From positions 1 through 64,000 of the forward strand of contig NZ_JAVDXN010000004.1 in NCBI RefSeq assembly GCF_031457955.1: 64,000 nt of DNA. Direction: 5' to 3'. This DNA comes from Mixta sp031457955 (GTDB lineage Bacteria > Pseudomonadota > Gammaproteobacteria > Enterobacterales > Enterobacteriaceae). Position numbers and translations under genes: made by a program. The notes under the pieces were generated by a model that ran no database searches, was not told where the DNA came from, and saw only the letters and a program-made list of their open reading frames with translations. Shown here one piece after another: positions 36,092-44,941 of this stretch (the first letter of the stretch is position 1; each line of letters begins with the position of its first letter).

Positions 36092-36161
36092 ACGGTGTTC
36101 ACACCGTCGCAGGGGTCGGCTGAACGCCGACCCGCAGTATCCGGGCGGCTGAATGCCGCCC
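36092..36161 (+). repeat. Three tandem hairpins between pstS and pstC
   Basis: Hairpin 1: ACGGTG/CACCGT (36092-36107). Hairpin 2: GGGTCGGC-TGAAC-GCCGACCC (36113-36133). Hairpin 3: GGGCGGC-TGAAT-GCCGCCC (36143-36161). None has a U-tract. Hairpins 2 and 3 look like a duplicated unit. They probably protect the abundant pstS message from 3' decay or attenuate downstream transcription; this is inferred. Confidence 0.78.
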
Positions 36162-36188
36162 CTGTGAATTTCTTCTGTCGAGACTTCT

Positions 36189-37151
36189 ATGGCTGAATCC
36201 AGGCCGTCTTTTAAGGCCCCAGGAAAACAAGGTGACATTATTTTCGGTGCGCTGGTTAAGCTGGCTGCGCTGATTGTGCTTTTGTTGCTGGGCGGCATCA
36301 TTATCTCTCTGCTTATCTCCTCCTGGCCCAGTATTGAGAAATTCGGTTTCTCGTTCCTGTGGAACAAAGAGTGGGATGCGCCTAACGAGAATTTTGGTGC
36401 GCTGGTGCCGATTTATGGCACCGTGGTTACGTCAATTATCGCCTTGTTGATCGCTGTACCGGTTAGCTTTGGCATTGCGCTGTTTTTAACCGAGCTGGCA
36501 CCAGGCTGGCTGCGTCGCCCGCTGGGCGTGGCGATAGAACTGCTGGCGGCTATCCCCAGTATTGTTTACGGCATGTGGGGGCTGTTTGTTTTTGCGCCGC
36601 TGTTTGCTGAATATTTCCAGACGCCGGTAGGCAACGTCCTCTCTACCATTCCGTTTGTTGGCGCCCTGTTTGAAGGCCCGGCATTCGGTATCGGTATCCT
36701 CGCCGCTGGCGTGATCCTTGCGATTATGATTATTCCTTACATCGCTTCGGTGATGCGCGATGTTTTCGAGCAAACGCCGGTAATGATGAAAGAGTCAGCC
36801 TATGGCATTGGCTGTACGACCTGGGAAGTAATCTGGCGCATCGTACTGCCCTTTACCAAGAATGGCGTGATCGGCGGCATTATGCTGGGTCTGGGACGTG
36901 CGCTGGGTGAAACCATGGCGGTGACCTTTATTATCGGTAACACCTACCAGCTCGACAGCGTTTCGCTTTATATGCCGGGCAACAGCATCACTTCCGCGCT
37001 GGCCAATGAATTTGCCGAAGCGGAATCAGGCGTGCATGTCGCCGCGCTGATGGAGCTGGGGCTGATTCTGTTTGTTATCACGTTTATCGTGCTGGCGATT
37101 TCCAAGCTGATGATTTTACGGCTGGCGAAAAATGAAGGGGCGCGTTCATGA
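36189..37151 (+). CDS. pstC: Phosphate ABC transporter permease PstC
   Basis: A 320-residue inner-membrane permease with about six membrane segments. The EAA-type loop is visible in AYGIGCTTWEVIWRIVLP, followed by GGIMLGLGRALGETMAV. It pairs with PstA. Its stop overlaps the pstA start by 4 bp. Confidence 0.96.
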   Translation: MAESRPSFKAPGKQGDIIFGALVKLAALIVLLLLGGIIISLLISSWPSIEKFGFSFLWNKEWDAPNENFGALVPIYGTVVTSIIALLIAVPVSFGIALFLTELAPGWLRRPLGVAIELLAAIPSIVYGMWGLFVFAPLFAEYFQTPVGNVLSTIPFVGALFEGPAFGIGILAAGVILAIMIIPYIASVMRDVFEQTPVMMKESAYGIGCTTWEVIWRIVLPFTKNGVIGGIMLGLGRALGETMAVTFIIGNTYQLDSVSLYMPGNSITSALANEFAEAESGVHVAALMELGLILFVITFIVLAISKLMILRLAKNEGARS

Positions 37152-38035
37152 CCACGCTGGATTTACATGCTCGTACCGAGCTGCAAGCGTCACGCCGTAA
37201 AATGCAGGCGCGTCGCAGCATGCGTAACAAGGTTGCTCTGACGCTCTCCCTGCTTACCATGGCGTTTGGCCTGTTCTGGCTGGTATGGATCCTGTTTACC
37301 ACCATCACGCGCGGTATCGATGGCTTCTCGCTGGCGCTATTTACAGAAATGACGCCGCCGCCCAACACCGCCGGTGGCGGTTTGGCGAACGCTATTGCGG
37401 GCAGCGGCCTGTTAATTTTTTGGGCCACGCTGGGCGGTACGCCGCTGGGCATTATGGCCGGGATCTATCTGGCGGAATATGGCCGCAAATCCTGGCTGGC
37501 GGAAATCATTCGCTTTATCAACGATATCCTGCTGTCGGCACCGTCGATTGTGGTTGGTCTGTTTGTTTACACCATCGTAGTGGCGCAGATGCAGCACTTC
37601 TCCGGCTGGGCCGGGGTGATTGCGCTGGCGTTGTTGCAGATTCCTATCGTGATCCGCACGACGGAAAACATGATGAAGCTGGTGCCGGATAGCCTGCGCG
37701 AAGCGGCTTATGCGCTGGGCACGCCAAAATGGAAGATGATTTCCGCGATTACGCTGAAGGCTTCCATTTCCGGCATCATCACCGGTGTGCTGCTGGCCGT
37801 GGCACGTATTGCCGGCGAAACCGCCCCGCTGCTGTTTACCTCATTGTCGAACCAGTTCTGGAGCACCGACATGATGCAGCCGCTGGCTAACCTGCCGGTC
37901 ACCATTTTTAAATTTGCCATGAGCCCGTTTGCGGAATGGCAGAGCCTGGCCTGGGCGGGCGTACTGTTGATTACGCTCTGTGTGCTGGTGCTGAATATTC
38001 TGGCGCGTGTGATTTTCGCCAAATCGAAACACTAA
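37148..38035 (+). CDS. pstA: Phosphate ABC transporter permease PstA
   Basis: A 295-residue permease, partner of PstC. The coupling loop is in AAYALGTPKWKMISAITLK, followed by the conserved GVLLAVARIAGETAPL. An N-terminal arginine-rich cytoplasmic stretch precedes the first membrane helix, as in E. coli PstA. Confidence 0.96.
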   Translation: MTTLDLHARTELQASRRKMQARRSMRNKVALTLSLLTMAFGLFWLVWILFTTITRGIDGFSLALFTEMTPPPNTAGGGLANAIAGSGLLIFWATLGGTPLGIMAGIYLAEYGRKSWLAEIIRFINDILLSAPSIVVGLFVYTIVVAQMQHFSGWAGVIALALLQIPIVIRTTENMMKLVPDSLREAAYALGTPKWKMISAITLKASISGIITGVLLAVARIAGETAPLLFTSLSNQFWSTDMMQPLANLPVTIFKFAMSPFAEWQSLAWAGVLLITLCVLVLNILARVIFAKSKH

Positions 38036-38081
38036 TTACCGCGTGGTTTCGACGGCGCGGCGTTAAGAGAAAGAGAAGACT

Positions 38082-38849
38082 ATGGTTAATCAGACTCCCG
38101 GCAAACTGCAGGTTCGCGATCTGAACTTTTATTACGGCAAATTCCATGCGCTGAAAAACATTAACCTGGAAATTGCCCGTAATCAGGTTACCGCTTTTAT
38201 CGGCCCATCTGGCTGCGGCAAATCGACCCTGTTGCGCACCTTTAACAAAATGTACTCGCTTTATCCGGAGCAGCGCGCCGAAGGCGAAATCCTGCTGGAT
38301 GGCGATAACATTCTCGCCGAGGCGCAGGATATCGCACTGTTACGCGCGCGCATCGGCATGGTATTTCAGAAGCCGACGCCCTTCCCGATGTCGATTTACG
38401 ACAACATCGCTTTTGGCGTCCGCCTGTTTGAAAAGCTGCCGCGCGCCGAAATGGATGAGCGCGTACAGTGGGCATTGAGCAAAGCTGCGCTGTGGAATGA
38501 AACCAAAGACAAACTGCATCAGAGCGGCTATAGCCTTTCTGGTGGTCAGCAGCAGCGCCTGTGCATTGCTCGCGGCATCGCTATTCGTCCAGAAGTGCTG
38601 TTGCTGGATGAGCCTTGCTCGGCGCTGGATCCTATTTCAACGGGCCGTATCGAAGAACTGATTACCGAACTGAAACAGGATTATACTGTGGTCATCGTGA
38701 CGCATAATATGCAGCAGGCGGCACGCTGTTCCGACCACACCGCATTCATGTATCTGGGTGAACTGATCGAGTTTAGCGATACCGACACGCTGTTTACTAA
38801 ACCTCATCAAAAGCAAACTGAAGACTATATTACTGGCCGCTATGGTTAA
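38082..38849 (+). CDS. pstB: Phosphate ABC transporter ATPase PstB
   Basis: A 255-residue ATPase with Walker A GPSGCGKST, signature LSGGQQQRLCIARG and Walker B LLLDEPCSALDP. It powers phosphate uptake and, with PhoU, conveys phosphate status to PhoR. It is similar in length to E. coli PstB (257). Confidence 0.96.
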   Translation: MVNQTPGKLQVRDLNFYYGKFHALKNINLEIARNQVTAFIGPSGCGKSTLLRTFNKMYSLYPEQRAEGEILLDGDNILAEAQDIALLRARIGMVFQKPTPFPMSIYDNIAFGVRLFEKLPRAEMDERVQWALSKAALWNETKDKLHQSGYSLSGGQQQRLCIARGIAIRPEVLLLDEPCSALDPISTGRIEELITELKQDYTVVIVTHNMQQAARCSDHTAFMYLGELIEFSDTDTLFTKPHQKQTEDYITGRYG

Positions 38850-38861
38850 CTGGAGATCGGT

Positions 38862-39596
38862 ATGGACAATTTAAACCTGAACAAGCATATCTCCGGCCAG
38901 TTTAACGCTGAGCTTGAGCATATCCGCACCCAGGTCATGATCATGGGCGGCATGGTAGAGCAGCAGCTTACCGATGCGATTACCGCGATGCATAATCAGG
39001 ACGCTGAGCTGGCGAAGCAGGTCATTGATGGTGACCAGAAGGTCAACATGATGGAAGTGGATATTGATGAAGCCTGCGTGCGTATTATCGCTAAGCGGCA
39101 GCCCACCGCCAGCGATCTGCGCCTGGTGATGGCGATCATCAAAACCATTTCTGAGCTGGAGCGCATTGGCGATGTGGCGGATAAAATCAGCCGCACGGCG
39201 CTGGAGAAGTTCAGCCAGCAGCATCAGCCGCTGCTGGTAAGCCTGGAGTCGCTGGGTCGCCATACGATTCAGATGCTGCATGATGTCCTGGACGCCTTTG
39301 CGCGCATGGATCTGAGCGCGGCGGTGGAAATTTATCGGGAAGATAAAAAAGTCGATCAGGAATATGAAGGCATCGTGCGTCAGCTGATGACCTATATGAT
39401 GGAAGATCCCCGTACCATTCCCAGCGTGCTGACCGCCCTGTTCTGTGCTCGTGCCATTGAGCGTATTGGCGATCGCTGCCAGAACATCTGCGAAATTATT
39501 TTCTATTTCGTTAAGGGGCAGGATTTCCGTCACGTTGGCGGCGACCGTCTCGACAAGCTGCTGGCTGGCGAAGAAAACGGCAGCAGCCCCGCCTGA
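38862..39596 (+). CDS. phoU: Phosphate-signalling regulator PhoU
   Basis: A 244-residue all-helical protein with two three-helix PhoU repeats. The metal-cluster motifs E-x3-D-x3-D are seen in ELERIGDVADKISR and AIERIGDRCQNICE. It keeps PhoR in the inhibitory state when phosphate is plentiful. It is the last gene of pstSCAB-phoU, 12 bp after pstB, and is followed by a terminator. Confidence 0.96.
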   Translation: MDNLNLNKHISGQFNAELEHIRTQVMIMGGMVEQQLTDAITAMHNQDAELAKQVIDGDQKVNMMEVDIDEACVRIIAKRQPTASDLRLVMAIIKTISELERIGDVADKISRTALEKFSQQHQPLLVSLESLGRHTIQMLHDVLDAFARMDLSAAVEIYREDKKVDQEYEGIVRQLMTYMMEDPRTIPSVLTALFCARAIERIGDRCQNICEIIFYFVKGQDFRHVGGDRLDKLLAGEENGSSPA

Positions 39597-39602
39597 TCGT
39601 CG

Positions 39603-39638
39603 TTACCCGCAGATCGTTACGGTCTGCGGGTAATTTTC
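39603..39638 (+). terminator. Rho-independent terminator of the pst-phoU operon
   Basis: Perfect 11-bp stem TTACCCGCAGA/TCTGCGGGTAA with a 9-nt loop and TTTT after it, 7 bp beyond the phoU stop. Confidence 0.88.
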
Positions 39639-40005
39639 ATCATATCGTGCTGATAATGCCGCTTATTTGACACCCCGGCGGCCCAAATAGCATGAAAATA
39701 AGAGCGTTAATAAGATATCGCCATACGCTAACGCCGTTTTCCCTGTGGATTTTAGTGTGCAATATCTCTTTTATAGTGGATTTTACATAGCAGAAACGCC
39801 GCAATAAAATATAGCTGCGCTTATATCTCTTTTACCTCAGCATTAAAGCCTGTCTGTTGCGTATTTAATAAAATATCATAAAGATGCGCAATAAAAATAA
39901 GGCTGACCTGATAAAGACTTTCCCTTAATTAAAAGTAAAAAGATTCCCAGCTATTGGTGGTAAATATATAACTTCCTCTGGTTTTATTACAGGGGAAGTA
40001 AACTT
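39639..40005. other. Intergenic region upstream of gbpA
   Basis: About 370 bp, A/T-rich, no plausible gene on either strand. It presumably holds the gbpA promoter; several candidate -10 boxes (for example TATAGT, TATAAC near 39970) are present but none is clear. The ribosome site AGGGGAAG precedes gbpA. Confidence 0.5.
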
Positions 40006-41493
40006 ATGAAAGTAAAATTAATAGCATTAGCCGTATCAACACTGACCATGAGTGGCGCATGGGCGCATGGTTATTTAATCGATCCACCAAGTCGTGCTCA
40101 TCAATGTCAGAAAGGCAAGAATCAGTCATGCGGCGACAAGTCTAACTATGAGCCACAAAGCCTAGAACAGAAGACCGGATATTTTGATAAGGCCTCGACG
40201 CAAACCGGCAAATTAGCCAGCGCAGGATTGCCCGGCTATTATGAACTTGACCGCCAAAGCATTGATAGCTGGTATAAAACGCCCATGAAGGCTGGGAAAC
40301 AAACCTTAGCCTGGTTTCATACCGCGCCCCATAAAACCACCAACTGGCGGTACTACATCACTAAACAGGACTGGAATCCTAACGCGCCTCTAAGCCGCGA
40401 TGCGTTTGAAAAAACGCCCTTCTGTGAAATTAATGGTTTTGGCGCGATGCCGGGAACACGCGTGGAACATGAATGTGATGTTCCTGCGCGCACCGGCTAT
40501 CAGCTAATCTATAGCGTGTGGCAGATTGCCGATACCGTGAACAGCTTCTATCACGTCGCCGACGTTGACTTCGGCGGAGAAAATACCGGGCAGGTCGAGA
40601 CGTCTGATAGCTGGGCCAAAACCCTGGATGGTCAGATTTACGGCAAAGATTTGCGACCGGGCGACAAAGTAAAAGTACGTTTCTTCCAGGATAAATCAGA
40701 AGTGCTCTCTTTTGCCACCTCGCTGACCATCACTGAGGAATTAACGGATAAAAACCGTTGGGCGAAAGCATTGGCGGCGGCAGTAAACGAAAACGCCAAT
40801 GCGGAGTTATGGGGTTTCCGTGCCGGGGTAAAAGATGCGCGTGGTGAAGTCGAGCCGGCATTTGGTGCGAATAAGATCTATATCTCCTCCAAAGCGGGCA
40901 CACCGGATCCCATACGTAAGATGAAATCCATCGCGATTTCCTATGAAGAAGTTGTCTCAAACACCAATGAGCGCATTGAGATCAGCAGCCTGACAACCAG
41001 CGATGTGCAAAAGGGGACATCGACCCTGTCGTTTAATCTCTGGACCGTCGGTAAAATGTCACTGGAAGCGAAGGTGTATGACCGCGTCGGCACGGTGAAG
41101 GGATACACCAAAATGGCGGTGGATAATGCCGATCAGCGCGTTTCTTTTAAACTGGAAGGCGTATCAGCAAATGAACCTTATACGTTAAGCGTTATTGGCA
41201 GCACCGCAGAAGGCAAAGTGATCCAGCCAGCGCCGCAGCAGTTTACGTTGCAGGCTGCTGCTGGCGCAGAAACGGACAAACCGGCGTCGGATAATGCCAA
41301 ATATGACGCCATCTTCCCGAATAACAAAGCAAGCTACAAAGCGGGCACGCTGGTGTTGCAACCTGAAAACGGCAAGGTTTACCAGTGTAAGCCTCTGCCT
41401 TATTCCGGCTATTGTTCCCAGTGGTCGCCTTCCGCACGGCAGTTTGAACCTGGCGTAGGTTCCTCCTGGCAGATGGCGTGGATCGAGAAATAA
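40006..41493 (+). CDS. gbpA: GbpA-type chitin/GlcNAc-binding lytic polysaccharide monooxygenase (AA10)
   Basis: A 495-residue secreted protein with the four-part layout of Vibrio GbpA. The signal peptide ends GAWA at residue 20, exposing His21 as the first ligand of the copper histidine brace; His109 (TAPHK) is the likely second. The AA10 domain covers about 21-205, two GbpA-type domains follow (about 210-415), and the C-terminus (about 435-495, KVYQCKPLPYSGYCSQW) is a CBM73-like chitin-binding module. The role would be oxidative chitin cleavage and attachment to chitinous or mucin surfaces. It stands alone with its own terminator. Confidence 0.9.
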   Translation: MKVKLIALAVSTLTMSGAWAHGYLIDPPSRAHQCQKGKNQSCGDKSNYEPQSLEQKTGYFDKASTQTGKLASAGLPGYYELDRQSIDSWYKTPMKAGKQTLAWFHTAPHKTTNWRYYITKQDWNPNAPLSRDAFEKTPFCEINGFGAMPGTRVEHECDVPARTGYQLIYSVWQIADTVNSFYHVADVDFGGENTGQVETSDSWAKTLDGQIYGKDLRPGDKVKVRFFQDKSEVLSFATSLTITEELTDKNRWAKALAAAVNENANAELWGFRAGVKDARGEVEPAFGANKIYISSKAGTPDPIRKMKSIAISYEEVVSNTNERIEISSLTTSDVQKGTSTLSFNLWTVGKMSLEAKVYDRVGTVKGYTKMAVDNADQRVSFKLEGVSANEPYTLSVIGSTAEGKVIQPAPQQFTLQAAAGAETDKPASDNAKYDAIFPNNKASYKAGTLVLQPENGKVYQCKPLPYSGYCSQWSPSARQFEPGVGSSWQMAWIEK

Positions 41494-41510
41494 GTTTTAA
41501 CGTAATCAAG

Positions 41511-41542
41511 CCCCGGCTCTGGCAACAGCGCCGGGGTTTTTT
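41511..41542 (+). terminator. Rho-independent terminator of gbpA
   Basis: Stem CCCCGGC (41511-41517)/GCCGGGG (41530-41536) and six T residues, 18 bp after the stop. Confidence 0.9.
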
Positions 41543-41557
41543 ATTGGCGGCAACAAC

Positions 41558-42220
41558 TTAACGGGTGAGGCGCCAGCCGCGCGCGTGCCACATCGCGGGC
41601 AATTGAGCCAGATCGTTAAATGGGGTGACCAGCGGGTGATCGAGCGGCGCGTTATGCGCATCGGCGCAATAATAGAACACCGGAATACCCGCCGCGATGC
41701 CCGCCCGCGCGCCCGCCTCTGAGTCATCGATCAGCAGGCAACGCTCAATCGGTACCTGCATTTGCTCCGCGGCATGAAACATCAGCTGTGGATCCGGTTT
41801 CCAGTGACCGATATCGTAGCCGCTATACAGGCGATCGCCGAAGAAAGGAAGCAGGCCGGTTAGCCCCAGCGAATGCTGCATCTTTTTCACCGTGCCGTTA
41901 GAGACCACGCACGCCGGTACGGCGATTTGATCCAACAGGGCACGGGCACCCGCAATCGGCTGCAGCTGCGCCTCGAAAAGACGTGCAACTTCCGCGCGGT
42001 ACTCTTGCTCGAAGGTTTCTACCGCAACATCAAGTGGATGCTGCTGGTTAACGTCGGCGATAATATCGTAGAGTTTGACGCCCTTATATTTTTCAAACAT
42101 CTCCTGTAATGGCAACTGCACGCCGTAGCGGGAAAAAGTGGAAACATACGCCTGAGTACAGAGCAATTCGCTGTCCACCAGGGTCCCGTCACAGTCGAAA
42201 AACAGACATTCAATCGTCAT
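41558..42220 (-). CDS. yieH: HAD-family phosphatase YieH (6-phosphogluconate phosphatase type)
   Basis: A 220-residue cytoplasmic HAD hydrolase of the beta-phosphoglucomutase-like subfamily. Motif I is FFDCDGTLVDS with nucleophile Asp9 and Asp11; motif II is CVVSNGT and motifs III/IV are WKPDP and LIDDSEAG. It aligns end to end with E. coli YieH, which is also next to adeP. The physiological substrate is inferred from that homology. Confidence 0.88.
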   Translation of the reverse strand: MTIECLFFDCDGTLVDSELLCTQAYVSTFSRYGVQLPLQEMFEKYKGVKLYDIIADVNQQHPLDVAVETFEQEYRAEVARLFEAQLQPIAGARALLDQIAVPACVVSNGTVKKMQHSLGLTGLLPFFGDRLYSGYDIGHWKPDPQLMFHAAEQMQVPIERCLLIDDSEAGARAGIAAGIPVFYYCADAHNAPLDHPLVTPFNDLAQLPAMWHARGWRLTR

Positions 42221-42383
42221 CCTGCCTCATCCTAACCAGGGGAAAAGGTCACTTTACCCCACTCAACACAAAATGCGACCCTGCCGCCCGCAGGAAACCG
42301 CAACCGATTGCGAAAAATCCGTGTACTGTTGCGCCAAAATCGCTAGCATACGCGGCGACCCCTTTTCCGTTCGGATGTAACAG

Positions 42384-43697
42384 ATGACTAAACAAGGCTT
42401 ATTACAGCGCCTGTTCCGGCTACAGGAGCATGGCACGACGGTGCGTACCGAAGTGATTGCCGGTTTTACGACTTTTTTAACCATGGTTTATATCGTCTTT
42501 GTAAACCCACAGATTCTTGGTGCCGCTGGCATGGATACCCAGGCGGTATTTGTGACGACCTGTTTGATTGCCGCGTTGGGCAGCATACTTATGGGCGTCG
42601 TCGCGAACCTACCGGTGGCGCTGGCGCCTGCGATGGGCCTGAACGCCTTTTTCGCCTTTGTGGTGGTTGGCGCAATGGGGTATTCATGGCAGGTCGGCAT
42701 GGGCGCTATTTTCTGGGGCGCGACGGGGCTGCTGCTGTTGACCTTATTCCGCGTGCGCTACTGGATGATTGCCAATATTCCTCTTGCTCTGCGTACCGGC
42801 ATTACCGCCGGGATCGGCCTGTTTATTGCCATGATGGGGCTGAAAAATGCCGGTATCATCGTGGCGAATGAAGCGACGCTGGTAACGGTTGGCGATTTGT
42901 CCTCGCATAGCGTGCTGCTGGGCGCGCTGGGCTTCTTTATTATCGCCGTGTTGGCTTCACGCAATATTCACGCTGCGGTATTGATCTCCATTGTCATTAC
43001 CACGCTGGCGGGCCTGTTATTAGGCGACGTTAAATACAACGGCATCTTCTCCGCTCCGCCCGCGATTAACTCGGTGATCGGCCAGGTTGATTTAGGCGGC
43101 GCATTTACGCTCAATATGGCCGGTGTGATTTTCTCTTTTATGCTGGTTAACCTGTTTGACTCCTCCGGTACGCTGATCGGCGTAACGGACAAAGCCGGAC
43201 TGGCGGATAAAGACGGTAAATTCCCGCGTATGAAGCAGGCGCTGCTGGTGGATAGCGTTAGCTCCGTAGCGGGTGCCGCCATCGGTACCTCCTCCGTAAC
43301 CGCCTATATTGAAAGTTCGTCAGGCGTTTCCATTGGCGGACGTACCGGGCTGATGGCGGTGGTAACCGGCGTGCTGTTCCTGCTGGTGATGTTCCTGTCG
43401 CCGCTGGCGTCGATGGTGCCGGGCTACGCTGCCGCAGGCGCGTTGATTTATGTTGGCGTACTGATGACCTCAAGCCTGGCGCGCGTAAAGTGGGACGACC
43501 TGACCGAGGCGGTGCCTGCTTTTGTTACCGCCGCCATGATGCCGTTCAGCTTCTCAATCACCGAAGGCATCGCGCTGGGTTTCATTTCCTGGTGCGTGAT
43601 GAAAGCTGGTACCGGGCGCTGGCGCGAAATCAACCCCTGCGTGGTTGTGGTGGCGCTGCTGTTTGTCCTGAAAATTGCTTTTATTGATTCACATTAA
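42384..43697 (+). CDS. adeP: Adenine permease AdeP (NCS2/AzgA family)
   Basis: A 437-residue H+/purine symporter with 12-14 membrane segments. The N-terminus MTKQGLLQRLFRLQEHGTTV and the motif GLNAFFAFVVV are close to E. coli AdeP (YieG); the family substrate motif near TSSVTAYIESSSG is present. It is divergent from yieH, in the same order as E. coli. Confidence 0.9.
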   Translation: MTKQGLLQRLFRLQEHGTTVRTEVIAGFTTFLTMVYIVFVNPQILGAAGMDTQAVFVTTCLIAALGSILMGVVANLPVALAPAMGLNAFFAFVVVGAMGYSWQVGMGAIFWGATGLLLLTLFRVRYWMIANIPLALRTGITAGIGLFIAMMGLKNAGIIVANEATLVTVGDLSSHSVLLGALGFFIIAVLASRNIHAAVLISIVITTLAGLLLGDVKYNGIFSAPPAINSVIGQVDLGGAFTLNMAGVIFSFMLVNLFDSSGTLIGVTDKAGLADKDGKFPRMKQALLVDSVSSVAGAAIGTSSVTAYIESSSGVSIGGRTGLMAVVTGVLFLLVMFLSPLASMVPGYAAAGALIYVGVLMTSSLARVKWDDLTEAVPAFVTAAMMPFSFSITEGIALGFISWCVMKAGTGRWREINPCVVVVALLFVLKIAFIDSH

Positions 43698-43703
43698 TCA
43701 AAT

Positions 43704-43732
43704 GGCGCTGCAGCTTTACGGCTGCAGCTGCC
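43704..43732. terminator. Hairpin between convergent adeP and the PPTase-like gene
   Basis: Perfect 8-bp stem GCTGCAGC/GCTGCAGC with loop TTTACG, extended by GGC/GCC. The stop codon of the minus-strand gene lies in the loop. The following T-run is short on both strands, so termination may be weak. Confidence 0.5.
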
Positions 43733-44456
43733 TTTCTGTCGGCATACTGGTAAGCCTTAACGTGTGCGGCCCCATATTCGCTTTATTCAGCTCAATATCC
43801 CTGAGCGCATTCCAGTTCTGCTGCTCATCGATTTCCCACAAACGCAGACGGCTGCTGGCGCGTGACAGCGCACAAGACCAGATAAGCAGTGGTTCAACAT
43901 CGCATACTGCCTGAACGTCAGGAAACACGTGCGAGCGTAAGCGGCCCGAGGCGGGATGCAAACGCAGGGAACCCTCACAGCCGTTATCTTCTCCAGTCAG
44001 CTTGAGTACGCTTTGCCGCAGCGTCCAGATTTGCGTTATTGCTTCCAGCGGATCCTGTTGGGCATTAATCCACGCTTTTTCGCCGGAAGAGAGATGTTGC
44101 AGATGATGTTCCAGCGTCTGGCGGCTGTGCGCGCGTACGATTTCCATATCCAGCCCGGCGCGGCTCTGTTCTTCAGCCAGCAGCACGCCAACCATATTGC
44201 CAGCATAGGCGATGCTGAAATCAGGTAGATCGGGATCGGTAAAGCAAGGACGGCCACTGCTGGTGGTGGTTAAGGCGGGAAGCTGCGACATGCCGTAAAT
44301 ACGCAGCATGAGTTCAGCCAGCAGCATACGCGCTGCCAGATAACGGCTACGACGTTTGTCGCTGAGACATTGCGCTTTTTCCACTATATCTGCCGGAATA
44401 CGCTGCACATCTGCCCGGTTTTGGGCAAGCGTCCAGCGTACAAAATGACTTGCCAT
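43716..44456 (-). CDS. 4'-phosphopantetheinyl-transferase-like protein with degenerate active-site motifs
   Basis: A 246-residue protein of the Sfp/AcpT superfamily by motif order: SGRPCFTDP (67-75), then FSIAYAG (80-86), GLDMEIV (101-107) and WTLRQSVLK (144-152). The metal-binding Asp103 and Glu105 are kept. Two normally conserved elements are changed: the Ser-His of FNLSHS is Ala-Tyr, and the Lys-Glu of WxxKE is Arg147-Gln148. Normal family members transfer phosphopantetheine from CoA to carrier proteins; this one may be inactive or altered. It is about 50 residues longer than E. coli AcpT and has no carrier-protein or synthase gene nearby. Confidence 0.65.
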   Translation of the reverse strand: MASHFVRWTLAQNRADVQRIPADIVEKAQCLSDKRRSRYLAARMLLAELMLRIYGMSQLPALTTTSSGRPCFTDPDLPDFSIAYAGNMVGVLLAEEQSRAGLDMEIVRAHSRQTLEHHLQHLSSGEKAWINAQQDPLEAITQIWTLRQSVLKLTGEDNGCEGSLRLHPASGRLRSHVFPDVQAVCDVEPLLIWSCALSRASSRLRLWEIDEQQNWNALRDIELNKANMGPHTLRLTSMPTERQLQP

Positions 44457-44941
44457 CTGTCGCTCCGTGAAAATGGTCGGATAATCATCAATGGTATTGT
44501 AAGAATTTTCCGATGCTTTTGCACCCGGCTTTACTGTTTGCGCGATGCTTTTAGGAATAGGTTTAAATAAGGGCTATAAAACTGCACCAAAGAGGATTGG
44601 CTCGCGCCGAGAAAGCTTCAGGCGAAACGGCATGCTTCATTTTTTCTTTAACTGACGCGTAGGTAATAAAAACAACGCGCTCTGGTGCATTTCACGATTT
44701 TATCGATTTAGCTATAAAATTAATAATTAATATTAGATTTTATATATTTCATTTACTCTTTTTTATTTTTAGCTCTACCATGATTTTGGCTTGTGGATAA
44801 TCAGGGAACCACCAGCCTTTCTCACAGTAGTTGAGCAAAAAGACATTAATAAATCCATATGGTGCTACTGCTTACATGATGTATTAGAGTAAACGTATGG
44901 AGTCGGCTGTAGCTGGGCAAACAGATAAGGGATATATCATT
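44457..44941. other. A/T-rich intergenic region at the start of the accessory island
   Basis: About 485 bp with no convincing gene. The part from 44690 to 44780 is very A/T-rich, unlike the backbone to its left, which fits acquired DNA and silencing by H-NS. It should contain the promoters of the divergent PPTase-like gene and of the regulator. Confidence 0.55.

Noticed and set aside
39860..39920. Possible inverted repeat with TTGCGTATTTA and a matching GATGCGCAA
   Set aside because: Arms match poorly and the region is simply A/T-rich.
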